Shown here in pieces: positions 15,865 to 25,385 of a stretch of 64,000 nucleotides of DNA. The translations under genes and the position numbers were made by a program. The notes beneath the pieces are model-generated. The model was not told where the DNA came from. It made no database searches and worked only from the letters and a program-made list of their open reading frames with translations. Within the stretch, counting starts at the first letter, position 1, and every line of letters begins with the position of its first letter. The stretch comes from CAIKZY01 sp044374195 (GTDB lineage Bacteria; Actinomycetota; Actinomycetes; S36-B12), in contig JBILOY010000007.1 of the NCBI GenBank assembly GCA_044374195.1, positions 1-64,000 on the forward strand, read 5' to 3'.

Positions 15865-17625
15865 GTGTCGTTCGCGCTCTCCCTGATCGTCTTCGGCCCG
15901 CTGCTCGGCAAATTGAGCAAGCCCTGGGCCGCCGGCGACATGCTCTCCACCTACGTCAACTCAGTGAACTGGGATTGGTGGCACTACGCCGTCACCACGA
16001 CCTACGGATTCCCTGACGGCATGAACCTTGCTTACTTCCCCGGTGTCGACATCACCGAGAACTTGTTTGCGCAGATCGTCAACGCGATCAGCGGTAGCCC
16101 TTACGTCGGTATCAATCTGCTCCTCGTGCTGTCATTTCCGCTCGTCGCAGCACTCACCTACCTCGCTATTCGCATCGTCGGGCTGCAAGGCCCGCTCGCC
16201 ATCGTTCTCGCGGCGAGCTTCTCGCTTATTCCATATCACTTCGGTCGTGGCCTCGGGCATATGTACCTCGCGACGATGTACGCAGGCGTGACGGCCGTGA
16301 TTCTTGCCCTGCTGATCGGCACTGGTCAGCTGCAGCACCGTTACTCCGCCGCGAGCAAGCGCGGGCGCATCTGGCTCACCATCGCCATCGCGGCCCTGGT
16401 GATCGTCACCGCGCTCTCCGGCATCTACTACGCCGCTTTCGGCTTGATCCTCGGCGCCGCTGCACTCATCTGGCGTATCGCCCGACATGACAGCTGGAAG
16501 ACCGTAGGCCTCGCTGCAACGCCCTACATCGGCATCATCGTCGCGGTGGGCCTTGGTCTGTTGCCTTCGATCATCGCTCTCAAGTCAGCACCGCCGACAG
16601 GCTCACTCGGCGATCGCTCGGCGATCGAGTCAGTTCTGCTCGCCGGCAGCCTGGCTATGGCCCTGTTGCCCATCCCGATGAGCACCTTGCCCTTCATGGC
16701 TGACTACAACGCACGAATCAGCGCCGCTATCTCAACATCACCCGACCCGAAGCTCGAGAACATCGCAGCTACCAACTACGGCACCTGGGTCACGACCGCC
16801 TGCCTCGCAGTAATGCTCGTCGGCCTGCTCGTGCGCATGCGTCGCATCAGCCGCTACGGCCAGGAGTTCTACCAGCAGGACAAGCGCAAGATTCAGGAAA
16901 CCCAGTTCGGTGAACTCAGCTTCATCACCTACCTGACCATCGTTGTGCTTCTGTTCTTCATCCCTTGGGGAGTGAACTTCCTGTTCTCGGAGTTCTTCAC
17001 CCCCCAGATCCGCGGCTGGAACAGGTTGCTCCCGATCCTGCTGCTTCTCTTCGTTCTCGGTGCCGCCACAGTTCTTGCCCGCGCCCGCATCACCAAGAAG
17101 CAGTTGTTCATCTGGCCGGTCGTGGTGATCATCCTGGCGCTGACTATCACCGATTCGGTACGTCCATTCCGCTCGATCTATCGCGAAACAGTCGAGTCGA
17201 TCACCGCCAAGGCTGCCGATGCCCAGGCATATGCCGCTCAGGTCAATGCTGCGATCCCAGAGAACTGCGGAATCCTTCAGCTTCCCTACATGAAGTACCC
17301 GGAGAACGGCCCGCTCAACAAGCAGGGTGATGGCCTGGGTGACTACGACCACTTCCTGCAGCCGCTGAGCAACCCGAGCAAGAAGTGGAGCTATGGCGCG
17401 GTCAAGAACACCGCCGACAGCGCCTGGCTCGAATCCCTGCCCCAGTTCCCGATGGATCAGAACTTCATTGAGCTCAAGGAGAAGGGCTTCTGCGCGATCC
17501 ACATCGACACCGCTGGCATCCTCCCGCAGGAGCAGGAGAGCATGACCAACTTCTACAACGCTCTACTTGGCGACCCTGTTGCGACGGGTAACAATGGAGC
17601 ATGGATCCTCTACGCGCTGCGCTAG
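15865..17625 (+). CDS. polytopic membrane protein, GT-C-like, unknown
   Basis: The product is 586 aa from GTG 15865, with about 12 membrane segments and a soluble C-terminal tail with NCGILQLPYMKYPENG and a final IHIDTAGILPQEQE part. The GTG start cuts the first helix short. Reading the same frame upstream gives SRHRRITLEAAIAAL, a natural cytoplasmic start plus full helix, beginning at a CTG (15817) with AGGGGA five bases before it, so a CTG start is likely (602 aa). The first outer loop has WDWWHYAVTTTYGFPDG. It ends 3 bp from a convergent gene. Confidence 0.72.
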   Translation: MSFALSLIVFGPLLGKLSKPWAAGDMLSTYVNSVNWDWWHYAVTTTYGFPDGMNLAYFPGVDITENLFAQIVNAISGSPYVGINLLLVLSFPLVAALTYLAIRIVGLQGPLAIVLAASFSLIPYHFGRGLGHMYLATMYAGVTAVILALLIGTGQLQHRYSAASKRGRIWLTIAIAALVIVTALSGIYYAAFGLILGAAALIWRIARHDSWKTVGLAATPYIGIIVAVGLGLLPSIIALKSAPPTGSLGDRSAIESVLLAGSLAMALLPIPMSTLPFMADYNARISAAISTSPDPKLENIAATNYGTWVTTACLAVMLVGLLVRMRRISRYGQEFYQQDKRKIQETQFGELSFITYLTIVVLLFFIPWGVNFLFSEFFTPQIRGWNRLLPILLLLFVLGAATVLARARITKKQLFIWPVVVIILALTITDSVRPFRSIYRETVESITAKAADAQAYAAQVNAAIPENCGILQLPYMKYPENGPLNKQGDGLGDYDHFLQPLSNPSKKWSYGAVKNTADSAWLESLPQFPMDQNFIELKEKGFCAIHIDTAGILPQEQESMTNFYNALLGDPVATGNNGAWILYALR

Positions 17626-17628
17626 AAG

Positions 17629-18840
17629 TCAGTCACGAATCTGCTGGAGCCCTCGAGCAGCGAGACCGGCATCAATGCCGCCCCAGAAACTCGTCACGTT
17701 GATCGAGCGCGCTCGGGCCTTGCCCGCTGCCTGAGCACGAGCGAGACGTTCTGGATCAGCCAGGTAAGACTCGACGAGCGCCGGTACCTCCGAAGGATCC
17801 GTGAAGTAGCCGACCTCGTCTCCCGGGATCCAGAAGCGATCAGAGCGATCGACATCATCTGTGAGAACCAGGCAACCCATTGACGACGCTTCGAGGATGC
17901 GGGTCTTCAGTTGCTGGCCGTTGAGCGAGCTCGATACCGAGAAGTTGATCGTCATCTTGCTCTGAGCAAGGCCGCGCATGTAGTCGACATAGGTCGGCTG
18001 ATTCGTACGACTCTCCGCAAAGTCTCGTGTGGTGTCGGCGCGATGTGGATTCACCGCCACGTCCACGCCATGCGCGCGCAGAGCCTCGATCATCTCGACC
18101 CGGTAGGGATAGAGCGCACCGATGAACGACACATCATGAATCTGCTCGACATCCCCAATTGCTTCATCGAGCGCAGCGAGCGACTCATTCGAAATCGGCA
18201 TATTGACGGGGCCTACTTCCGGGCGGCCGCGCTTCATCGAGTCGTCCATCGGCATGCAGATGTCGACGACAACAAATCGATCCGAGACAGAGGCGATGCG
18301 GCGAGCACTCAGAGTGATCATCCGAAAAGCCGAGTCGAACATGACCCCGAGGAAGACGCCATCCCAGCGCGGTGCGAGCTGCTCCCAGAGCACGTCCCAG
18401 GTCTGATTCGCAGAATTAGTCGGGTCGCACTCTGTCTGACCCATCAAGTGAGTTGCCTGGGAAGACACGAGAAATCGAATCAATCGCTCATGCCAGTCGG
18501 CAGGCGACTCTTCCGCGCGCACCTCGAAAATCGAAACCTTGTCCGCACCCGCGTATTCACGTGCCGACTGAGCGATCTCGTAGAAGAAGTTGCCGCCTGC
18601 CGGTTTCCAGGTCTCGAAGCTTGGGCCTTGCATGGGAACGATCACCACGTGCGAGGGTCGCGCTGCTGCACCGGATGACATCGTCAGATCCGATAAGCGG
18701 GAGCCATAGTCGCCCGCCTTAGTCAGTGAGTCGATGACCTGATCTCGTGATCGGCGGTAGGCGCGCTCCTCGAGCCCCGGGAACATGCGACCGGCAAGAC
18801 CGCTGAGCTTCCCGGTGAGTGACCGCTGCGCATCCGACAC
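17629..18840 (-). CDS. CgeB/YkvP-like glycosyltransferase
   Basis: This soluble 403-aa protein has a C-terminal GT-B half with QLKTRILEASSMGCLVLTDDVDRSDRFWIPGDE, the nucleotide-sugar site pattern of the glycosyltransferase 1_2 (CgeB/YkvP) group, followed by a D-P-x-E-x-x-x-L helix typical of GT4-like C-termini. The N-terminal half (about 60-230) is less familiar. It would act in the cytoplasm adding a sugar during glycan assembly. It is transcribed toward the preceding GT-C gene. Donor and acceptor unknown. Confidence 0.75.
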   Translation of the reverse strand: MSDAQRSLTGKLSGLAGRMFPGLEERAYRRSRDQVIDSLTKAGDYGSRLSDLTMSSGAAARPSHVVIVPMQGPSFETWKPAGGNFFYEIAQSAREYAGADKVSIFEVRAEESPADWHERLIRFLVSSQATHLMGQTECDPTNSANQTWDVLWEQLAPRWDGVFLGVMFDSAFRMITLSARRIASVSDRFVVVDICMPMDDSMKRGRPEVGPVNMPISNESLAALDEAIGDVEQIHDVSFIGALYPYRVEMIEALRAHGVDVAVNPHRADTTRDFAESRTNQPTYVDYMRGLAQSKMTINFSVSSSLNGQQLKTRILEASSMGCLVLTDDVDRSDRFWIPGDEVGYFTDPSEVPALVESYLADPERLARAQAAGKARARSINVTSFWGGIDAGLAARGLQQIRD

Positions 18841-18868
18841 CTCTGAAGGATAGTGCGCGAACTAGCCG

Positions 18869-20869
18869 CTACCGCTGATCCCGAGCCTGAGCAATCGCTT
18901 CCGAAAGCGTCGGCACCAACTCGAGCGCACCGGCAACCGATAGATGGCGCGGATCCGCATACAAATAGGCATCACCACGTGCGTCCGGGCAGTTGACCTC
19001 ATCGCAGAGCACCGGCAATGGGTCATACAGAACCGTGCCCGGGTTGGCCGCCGCAACCTGGCTCTCTGCCTCGAAAGTCACTGCACGACGCGCGAGTGCT
19101 TCGGCCTGAGTCGCTCTGATGCGGCGCAACTGCGCGATGCCACCCGTAGGCGCGTCATACGAAGGCTCGGGCACAGTCGAAGCGATCACCACACCGATAC
19201 CGGCAGCGCGCAATGGCCTGACGACGCCGTTTAGGGCCTCCTGCCAGGTGCGAGCAGCGTCGGCGCTGTCCAAAGGCAGGCTGCCATCCGAACGCGTCAG
19301 CGTGACTCCACCAGTCAGGCCATTCACGTACGGGCGGTTCGCAATGACAACAACTGAAGGCCTCGCCTCGAGGGCAGCAGACAGAGCCTCCCGTTGCCAC
19401 TCATTGCAACCGGATGTGGGGTAGTCGAACCGCACATAGCCTGGCGCGATGAAGGGGCACTGAGAGCGAGAGCTCACAAAGGTGGAGAGACGAGCGGAGG
19501 CATCAGCTGCAATCACGCCATCCGACAGCGAGAGCGCCTGCGAATCACCGAGGAGAAAGACGTCAGGGGCCGAGGAGGTGCCCGGCGGCCAGGTGCACCT
19601 CGAGGGATCAATCGCCTGGTCGTGGCACCGGTATGACGCAGCTTCCTGGAATGAGTACGAGCGGGGCCACGAGAGCCACCATTCCTGTTTGGCTCCAAGC
19701 GCGAGGAATCCGGCAAGCAGTAGAGGAATTCCAAAACAAACGGCGACCAGCGCGCCCAAGCGACGAGGGGATAGGTCTGAAGAGTTGCGCAACGGCATCT
19801 CCACGAACCGGTACGACAACAACGCTGGCAGGAAAGAGAAACCGACGGCAATGATCGGCACGATCACTGGTCGACTAGGCCACAGCAGCATCGCGAATAC
19901 GATCACCGGCCAATGCCATAGATACCAGGAGTACGACATGTCGCCGATACGCACCATGGGGCGAATGGCCATCAGACGCGATACCCACGTCGTTGCAGCG
20001 GTGCCACCTGCAATCATCGCGGCAGTACCGATCACGGGAACCAGAGTGGCCACGCCGGGGTAAGGCATGGTGTTCGGGATCGTGAAGAGCCCAATGACTA
20101 CGACTCCGAGTCCGAGGGCGGATACCACCTCGGCGACTCGGCGAGGCATTCGCGAGATCTCGACGGCGAAGAGCGCAAGCAGCGCACCTGCAGCGAACTC
20201 CCAGGCTCGCCCCACTGCGCCGTAGTAGCCGAAGAATGCCGAGCCTGGCCAATCGAGTTCATGGCTTGATGTCAGCAAGGCGAGAACGAATGTCACTGCT
20301 CCCATGCCGCCGACAACACTGACCAGCACGGTGCGCTTGGACCAGCGCACCCGCGTCGCGAGGAACCAGGCCAGCACCATAATCGCTGGGAATACGAGGT
20401 AGAACTGCTCCTCGGTTGAGAGCGACCACATGTTGAGCAAGGGGTTCTGCTCAGCCGCGGCATCAAAGTAATCACCCGTCGTGTAGGCGATGACCGCATT
20501 TGCCGTGAGCAGCATGGTGCCGATGGCTGTTGCCGTCGTCGTCTGTTGTGCACCGAAGGGTGACTGCAGGAAGATCGATATGAGCACTACAACGGAGACA
20601 GTCACGGCGAGGGCCGGCGTGAGTCGCTTGAAACGGCGCGTGTAGAAGCGCTTCAGGTCGATGCGGCCCGTCTTCTCACGCTCACGCATCAGCATCTGAG
20701 TGATGACAAAGCCTGAGATCACGAAGAAGATGTCAAGCGCGATAAACCCGCCCTCAAGCGGAATTCGAGCGTGATAGATCAGAATGATGATGAGCGCGAA
20801 TGCGCGCAATCCCTGGATATCAAGCCGCTGTTTCGGCTTGATGAGTTCGGGCGCTACTTCCATTTCCAC
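18869..20869 (-). CDS. acyltransferase 3 with C-terminal SGNH domain (OafA/YrhL type)
   Basis: The 666-aa protein combines an integral-membrane acyltransferase 3 domain (residues 1-390, about 10 helices; RLDIQGLRAFALIIILIYH with the R...H acetyl-CoA motif and GGFIALDIFFVISGFVIT) with an extracytoplasmic SGNH hydrolase-like domain (about 430-660). The latter shows FLLGDSQALSLSDG (GDS block) and DPRHLSVAGA (D-x-x-H block). Such proteins O-acetylate surface polysaccharide or peptidoglycan. Its GTG start overlaps the upstream gene by 16 bp, so the two form an operon. An ATG two codons later is equally possible. Confidence 0.92.
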   Translation of the reverse strand: MEMEVAPELIKPKQRLDIQGLRAFALIIILIYHARIPLEGGFIALDIFFVISGFVITQMLMREREKTGRIDLKRFYTRRFKRLTPALAVTVSVVVLISIFLQSPFGAQQTTTATAIGTMLLTANAVIAYTTGDYFDAAAEQNPLLNMWSLSTEEQFYLVFPAIMVLAWFLATRVRWSKRTVLVSVVGGMGAVTFVLALLTSSHELDWPGSAFFGYYGAVGRAWEFAAGALLALFAVEISRMPRRVAEVVSALGLGVVVIGLFTIPNTMPYPGVATLVPVIGTAAMIAGGTAATTWVSRLMAIRPMVRIGDMSYSWYLWHWPVIVFAMLLWPSRPVIVPIIAVGFSFLPALLSYRFVEMPLRNSSDLSPRRLGALVAVCFGIPLLLAGFLALGAKQEWWLSWPRSYSFQEAASYRCHDQAIDPSRCTWPPGTSSAPDVFLLGDSQALSLSDGVIAADASARLSTFVSSRSQCPFIAPGYVRFDYPTSGCNEWQREALSAALEARPSVVVIANRPYVNGLTGGVTLTRSDGSLPLDSADAARTWQEALNGVVRPLRAAGIGVVIASTVPEPSYDAPTGGIAQLRRIRATQAEALARRAVTFEAESQVAAANPGTVLYDPLPVLCDEVNCPDARGDAYLYADPRHLSVAGALELVPTLSEAIAQARDQR

Positions 20870-22179
20870 ACCACGAGGCAGGGAATGTTCGGATGCGTGG
20901 GCTCGCTGAGTGCGTCACCCCAGTTCGGTGGCCAGAAGGGGCTGAAGATGATGCGTTCTGACTTGCCTGGGTCGACCTGGCACGAAGCCTCAACCCGAGC
21001 TACCTCCGATGACCAGCTCGGCGCGGGTGTCGCACGGAACCAGCTCGCCGGAATGAGTGGCCACCAGATCACGACGATGATCACCGCGATCAAGCCGAGT
21101 ACCCACGCGCGAGTACGACGAATCCACGGATCCAGCGCCACCAAGAGCGCTGCAGCCCACAGCAGGCAAGGCACGACGAAGTAGCGATTGTTTGCCCAGC
21201 CAATCACGCTCGGTACAAAGCCGTACGCGAGCCCACTCAGCAGGAGGGCCGCGATGCCTACTCGTCGATCGCCACCACGAATCCACGCCACGAGACCGAC
21301 AACGGCAATCGCGACAATGACGAGAGATCCAGTGATGTCCACGGGAGTGATCGGGAAGACGTCGAAGAGAGTGAAGTCACCGATGCTCAGGCCCGGCCAG
21401 AAGGTCAGGATCGAGTCAGGCACGGCTGACACCCATGAGGTGAGAGTGTCGGTGCCGACCAGGATCTCCCGCGGCTTTGCGGCTCCGGAAGCGGTGGCGG
21501 CCTGGGCGATGAGGCCGAGCACGATTGCCCCAGTCCAGATCAGTACCGCCCGCCAGGCGATCACTCGACGCAAGGCCTGAACCACAATGATCAGCAGCAG
21601 AACTCCCGCGAGCGGGATTGTTAGCGACGTGAGCAGAAGAAGCAGGCCGACAAGAATCAGCATCGGCCAGCCGGCGTAGAGCCCGCGAGACGGGAACGCC
21701 ACGATCAGAGTGGCCAAGTAGAGGAGCAGCATGTAAGTGCTGCCGAGGGCGTTCAGTGCCTCCAGGCCCACGATCGGGGCAATCACGGGCAGCAGGGCAA
21801 CCAGCACGCTCACGATGCGTCCTGCCCCGAATCGGCGCATCACGGCAAAGGCTCCGGCTGCGACCAGTCCGGCGATAAGGGCGGCCAGGAGGTTGGTGAC
21901 CAGAGCCCACTGGGCCACCGGGAGGAGGGCGACAAGACCAGCTAGCAAGCGTGGCAGCACCAGCAGGTATCCGGCGAAGGGGTCAGTCAGACAGGTGAGG
22001 AACCCAGCCTTTTCTACACAAAGCGGGAAGACCCCATCCTCAGCCCAGACCACCTCGGTCAGGGCGGAGTGATTCGCGAGCCATAGACGCCCCAGGGAGA
22101 TGACAGCGGCTACAAGGCCCACGATCACCACAGCGGTGATGCCGCGTGAGCGGGTGCTCGTCGAAACTGTCGTGGCCAC
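20854..22179 (-). CDS. polytopic membrane protein, unknown (glycan locus)
   Basis: A 441-aa protein with about 10-11 membrane helices and an outer first loop containing TEVVWAEDGVFPLCVEKAGFLTCLTDPF; the WAEDG acidic pair could be the GT-C catalytic site. I do not recognise a named family. The GTG start is preceded by TATCGT and six bases, fitting a leaderless mRNA. It overlaps the acyltransferase gene downstream and diverges from another membrane gene upstream. Confidence 0.68.
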   Translation of the reverse strand: MATTVSTSTRSRGITAVVIVGLVAAVISLGRLWLANHSALTEVVWAEDGVFPLCVEKAGFLTCLTDPFAGYLLVLPRLLAGLVALLPVAQWALVTNLLAALIAGLVAAGAFAVMRRFGAGRIVSVLVALLPVIAPIVGLEALNALGSTYMLLLYLATLIVAFPSRGLYAGWPMLILVGLLLLLTSLTIPLAGVLLLIIVVQALRRVIAWRAVLIWTGAIVLGLIAQAATASGAAKPREILVGTDTLTSWVSAVPDSILTFWPGLSIGDFTLFDVFPITPVDITGSLVIVAIAVVGLVAWIRGGDRRVGIAALLLSGLAYGFVPSVIGWANNRYFVVPCLLWAAALLVALDPWIRRTRAWVLGLIAVIIVVIWWPLIPASWFRATPAPSWSSEVARVEASCQVDPGKSERIIFSPFWPPNWGDALSEPTHPNIPCLVVWKWK

Positions 22180-22231
22180 GAGGGGACGATATCCGACCTC
22201 GTAGACTCAACTACTGTCGATTGGGTGGTGC

Positions 22232-23965
22232 ATGCGTCGCGTCGGAATCGCTGCCGCGTTCGCGGTAGCTCAGGTGATGTCCCTGGCCGTAGTCCTCGGG
22301 CCAGTGGCAGGTCAAGACTGGTTCAACGGCTTCCGCAACTACTTCTCCAATGACCAACTCTCGTACGCCGCTATCGCCACGAATGTCGCGAGCGGGCATT
22401 TGGAACTCGTCGAACCCTTCACTCGCACGGGCAGCCTGTTCTATCCCAGCCTCTGGTATCAAGTGCTCGGCCTCTTCTCGCGAGCCACCGGAATTCCTGT
22501 CTATGCCACCTGGCAGATTCTCGGCTCACTTGTCGTGTGCGTTCTCATCGCATTCCTCGGATGGATTGCCCTGCGGCTCTCACGACGCGCGTGGGCTCCG
22601 ATCCTCCCCGCCTGCGCGCTCTTTCTCGGCACGCTGGCGACCTTCACGAGCAACTACTGGTACACCGCTCTCGGAAATCACGCAGTGCTCTGGGGCGCGT
22701 TCGGCACCCTCTTTACTCTCAACGCCGAGGTCATCGGTCTCTGCCTCATCACGGCAGCACTTGCTCTTCTGCTCTGGCGATCGACCAACAGCAATGAGCC
22801 GACACGCTCGATCGCGCCATTCATCATTGCTGGCGCGCTCATCGGCATCACCGGCAATGTGCAGACCTATTCCTTTTTCACAGGCCTCACATTCGCAGCC
22901 GCCTTGGCAGCCATCACTGGTCTCAGGCAGAGTCGTAGCAAGTCTCGAATTCTCATCACGATGGCCGTACTGCTCCTCGCCCTTCTCAGCGGCAACGCAA
23001 TCTCTGATCTGCTCGGCCACATTCCGATCTACGCATTCGTGATCCTGGCCGCAGCACCGGGCGCGCTGGTAGTCGCCCGTCGACACAGGAAGGCAACACA
23101 TGCCTTCCTGATCCCGCTCGCTGTTTTGGCATCACCACAGCTGATCAGAACCGCCATGGGCCTGCTTACTAAGGACGACTTCCTCACCTACCGCCAGGCA
23201 TCAACGCAAAATCTCGGCGTACCGATCACTAGCGGGCTCATTGCAGCGCTTCCGGTGGTTCTTCTGATCATCACCTGCTTGATCGGTCTCCGCGGTGCCA
23301 AGCGCACCGCCATGACCTCACTCCTGCTCGCCGGCGCAGCAAGCTGGGTGATCCTCTGCACGAACGATCGTTGGGGTTTCAGCCAGGAGCCCTACCGCTT
23401 CTGGCTCGAAGGATTCATTGTCAACGGCCTGCTTGCTGCCACGCTGCTACCCGCAGCGATCAGCACGTATCGCGAACGCAGCAAGCGAACGCCCTTATTC
23501 CCCGTGATCGCGGCGATCACTCTCGTCGTCGCTCTGGCATCGGCCCTCGACGTGCCCGGCTGGTGGCGCTTCGCCCACGATCAAGGGGTTCTCGATACGA
23601 CCACATCACGAATGATGGCCATCGCCGAGATCACTGAAGGTCGTGAAGGCCTCATCGCTGCGGCACCATGCATAGATCCGCGGGCACTCAAGCTGGTGAC
23701 TGATGCGCCAGTGGCTCATTACAACGCTGGGCTCGCTTGGCCCGAGAATCCTGATTCGATCAAGATCATGCTCGACCCTGCGCGTAGAAACGTCGGAGAC
23801 CCCGTGGCACTACGCGCAGCAGGTGCGCAATTCGTAGTGGCTGATTCGGCTTGCGCAGATCAGTGGGTCTTCGCCCCTCAGGATCGAATAACTCAGATCA
23901 ACGAGATTTCGTACCAGCAGGAGGGGCAGCAGGCGAGTATCACGCTGCTGCAGATACTTCCTTAG
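22232..23965 (+). CDS. polytopic membrane protein, GT-C-like, unknown
   Basis: The 577-aa product has an N-terminal helix (5-25), an outer loop FRNYFSNDQLSYAAIATNVASG with an acidic residue early, about 11 further helices to about residue 455, and a soluble C-terminal end (GAQFVVADSACADQWVF). The plan matches GT-C glycosyltransferases. GGGTGG precedes the ATG closely. The C-terminus overlaps a convergent gene by 26 bp. Substrate unknown. Confidence 0.7.
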   Translation: MRRVGIAAAFAVAQVMSLAVVLGPVAGQDWFNGFRNYFSNDQLSYAAIATNVASGHLELVEPFTRTGSLFYPSLWYQVLGLFSRATGIPVYATWQILGSLVVCVLIAFLGWIALRLSRRAWAPILPACALFLGTLATFTSNYWYTALGNHAVLWGAFGTLFTLNAEVIGLCLITAALALLLWRSTNSNEPTRSIAPFIIAGALIGITGNVQTYSFFTGLTFAAALAAITGLRQSRSKSRILITMAVLLLALLSGNAISDLLGHIPIYAFVILAAAPGALVVARRHRKATHAFLIPLAVLASPQLIRTAMGLLTKDDFLTYRQASTQNLGVPITSGLIAALPVVLLIITCLIGLRGAKRTAMTSLLLAGAASWVILCTNDRWGFSQEPYRFWLEGFIVNGLLAATLLPAAISTYRERSKRTPLFPVIAAITLVVALASALDVPGWWRFAHDQGVLDTTTSRMMAIAEITEGREGLIAAAPCIDPRALKLVTDAPVAHYNAGLAWPENPDSIKIMLDPARRNVGDPVALRAAGAQFVVADSACADQWVFAPQDRITQINEISYQQEGQQASITLLQILP

Positions 23966-25367
23966 TCGAACGCAGCGCTGTTCGCGAGATGCGGATGATC
24001 TGAGTTCCGCCGGCGCCGAGAGCAAATGACGCCGCGATGATTCCGGCCATGGTGGCAAGCAACGTATTCCAAACCACGATAGAAGAGATCGCGATCATCG
24101 CAAGCGCGGCAACAGAGCTGAACATCATCGCTCGTGAGCGCGCAGAGGCCAGAGAGACCAGTGGAACGCAGAGCAGCAAGAACGCGGCCTTGTAGCCCCA
24201 GCCGAAGCCCGCGTAGAGAACTGCAGCAAGGAAGACGGCGCTACCTCCGACAGCGAGCATCGAGTGATGCATGCGCGGCTTGCGCAGCGAGAGGGCGAAG
24301 CCGATGCCCCAGGCGAAGGCCGCAAGAGCAACCAGGCCAACCAGCACGTCGCCGAGCTGAATGCCCGGTGCTCCCACCTGGGTCCCGATCATTCGTGCTA
24401 CGACAGGCACACGGCCGAGCACGACAGTGTCGCCGAGATTGATCATGTTCGAGTTCGACTCCGAGCTGAATCGGAGGTTGCTCCAGGTGGCAAGCATGTA
24501 TGCGCCGGTCGCCAACGCAAAAACCACCAGCACTGTCCAGCCACGGCGCAAGCGCAAGGCCGGCAGAAGCATGAGCCCGAGTGCAAATGGGTAGTACTTC
24601 CAAGTGCCAACAATCCAGATGAGACCGGCGGCGATGAACCACGCCCAGAGTTGATCCCAACGGCGAACGAGAATCACCGACGCCACTGCAGCCCAGATGA
24701 CAATCGCGTCGATGTTGCCACGCTCAAGCAACAGCAGCCACGGTGCACCGAGTGCCGCAGCGAGGAGTACGAAGCGACCCAGTCCGACCGTGAACCGCGC
24801 CAACCACACGAGCGCGAGTGACGACACGATCATCACTACGACACCGAGAGCTTCGACGTTCGCGAAAGAAAGAAGAGATGCCGGAACCCGATTGAGCCAG
24901 AGCATGCCCGGCCCATAGATCGCCGCATCTGTCAGGCAGCCGTTGTTCGCGACAAAAACGTCGAAGCCCCACTTGTCGCAATCCAGGCTTTGCAGCACCA
25001 GGCCGAGATCCCAGAAGCGCACCTGGCCCTGCGGCACATGCGTGCCGATGTAGACCCACGAGGCGAATGAGGTGCTGCCCAGGGCCAACGCGAGCCATGG
25101 CCCGATCGAGAGCACCAGCGAGACAACCCCGATCACCCACGGAAGGGCGCGTGAAGTGCCAACCGATAGGGAGCGAAGCAGCGAAGGGATTCCAAAGGCC
25201 GCAATGAACACGGCGAGCGCAGTGGTTGCTGCCGGTACGTAGTACTGAGCCGAGGTATTCGCGGGGTCCGATGCGGTGCGCAGTACCTGCACGAGAACGG
25301 CAAGGAGGAGCACCATCGTCGCCGACGCGCCCACGATCAGCACCCGTGTCGCGTTCTCTCGCCTCAC
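23940..25367 (-). CDS. GT87-like (DUF2029) polyprenol-phosphate mannosyltransferase-type membrane protein
   Basis: A 475-aa, about 12-helix protein. LERGNIDAIVIWAA followed about 40 residues later by GTWKYYPFALGLMLLPALRLRRGW matches the RGN and K-x-YP blocks of the GT87/DUF2029 family, which transfer mannose or arabinose from polyprenyl donors outside the membrane in Actinobacteria. The GTG start lies six bases after TAGTAT, a leaderless layout sharing its -10 with the divergent GT2 gene. Overlaps the preceding gene's end. Confidence 0.75.
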   Translation of the reverse strand: MRRENATRVLIVGASATMVLLLAVLVQVLRTASDPANTSAQYYVPAATTALAVFIAAFGIPSLLRSLSVGTSRALPWVIGVVSLVLSIGPWLALALGSTSFASWVYIGTHVPQGQVRFWDLGLVLQSLDCDKWGFDVFVANNGCLTDAAIYGPGMLWLNRVPASLLSFANVEALGVVVMIVSSLALVWLARFTVGLGRFVLLAAALGAPWLLLLERGNIDAIVIWAAVASVILVRRWDQLWAWFIAAGLIWIVGTWKYYPFALGLMLLPALRLRRGWTVLVVFALATGAYMLATWSNLRFSSESNSNMINLGDTVVLGRVPVVARMIGTQVGAPGIQLGDVLVGLVALAAFAWGIGFALSLRKPRMHHSMLAVGGSAVFLAAVLYAGFGWGYKAAFLLLCVPLVSLASARSRAMMFSSVAALAMIAISSIVVWNTLLATMAGIIAASFALGAGGTQIIRISRTALRSTKEVSAAA

Positions 25368-25372
25368 ACGCG

Positions 25373-25379
25373 GATACTA
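25373..25379. promoter_or_regulatory. overlapping bidirectional -10 element, leaderless on both sides
   Basis: Only 18 bp separate two divergent GTG starts. On the plus strand GATACT (25373-25378) is 7 bases from GTG 25386; on the minus strand TAGTAT (25379-25374) is 6 bases from GTG 25367. One near-symmetrical hexamer therefore seems to serve both genes, each beginning at or near its transcript's first base. Confidence 0.6.
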
Positions 25380-25385
25380 GCCGTC

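Noticed and set aside
16738..17502. Long open frame (254 codons) on the minus strand
   Set aside because: It lies opposite the GT-C-like gene and has a low-complexity E/D/G/Q-rich translation without motifs, as expected for the antisense of helix codons.
17911..18678. Long open frame (255 codons) on the plus strand
   Set aside because: It is antisense to the CgeB-like gene; Arg/His-rich translation, no ribosome site and no motif.
22350..23042. 230-codon frame on the plus strand
   Set aside because: An out-of-frame shadow of the membrane protein gene at 22232; Ser/Pro-rich with no domain.
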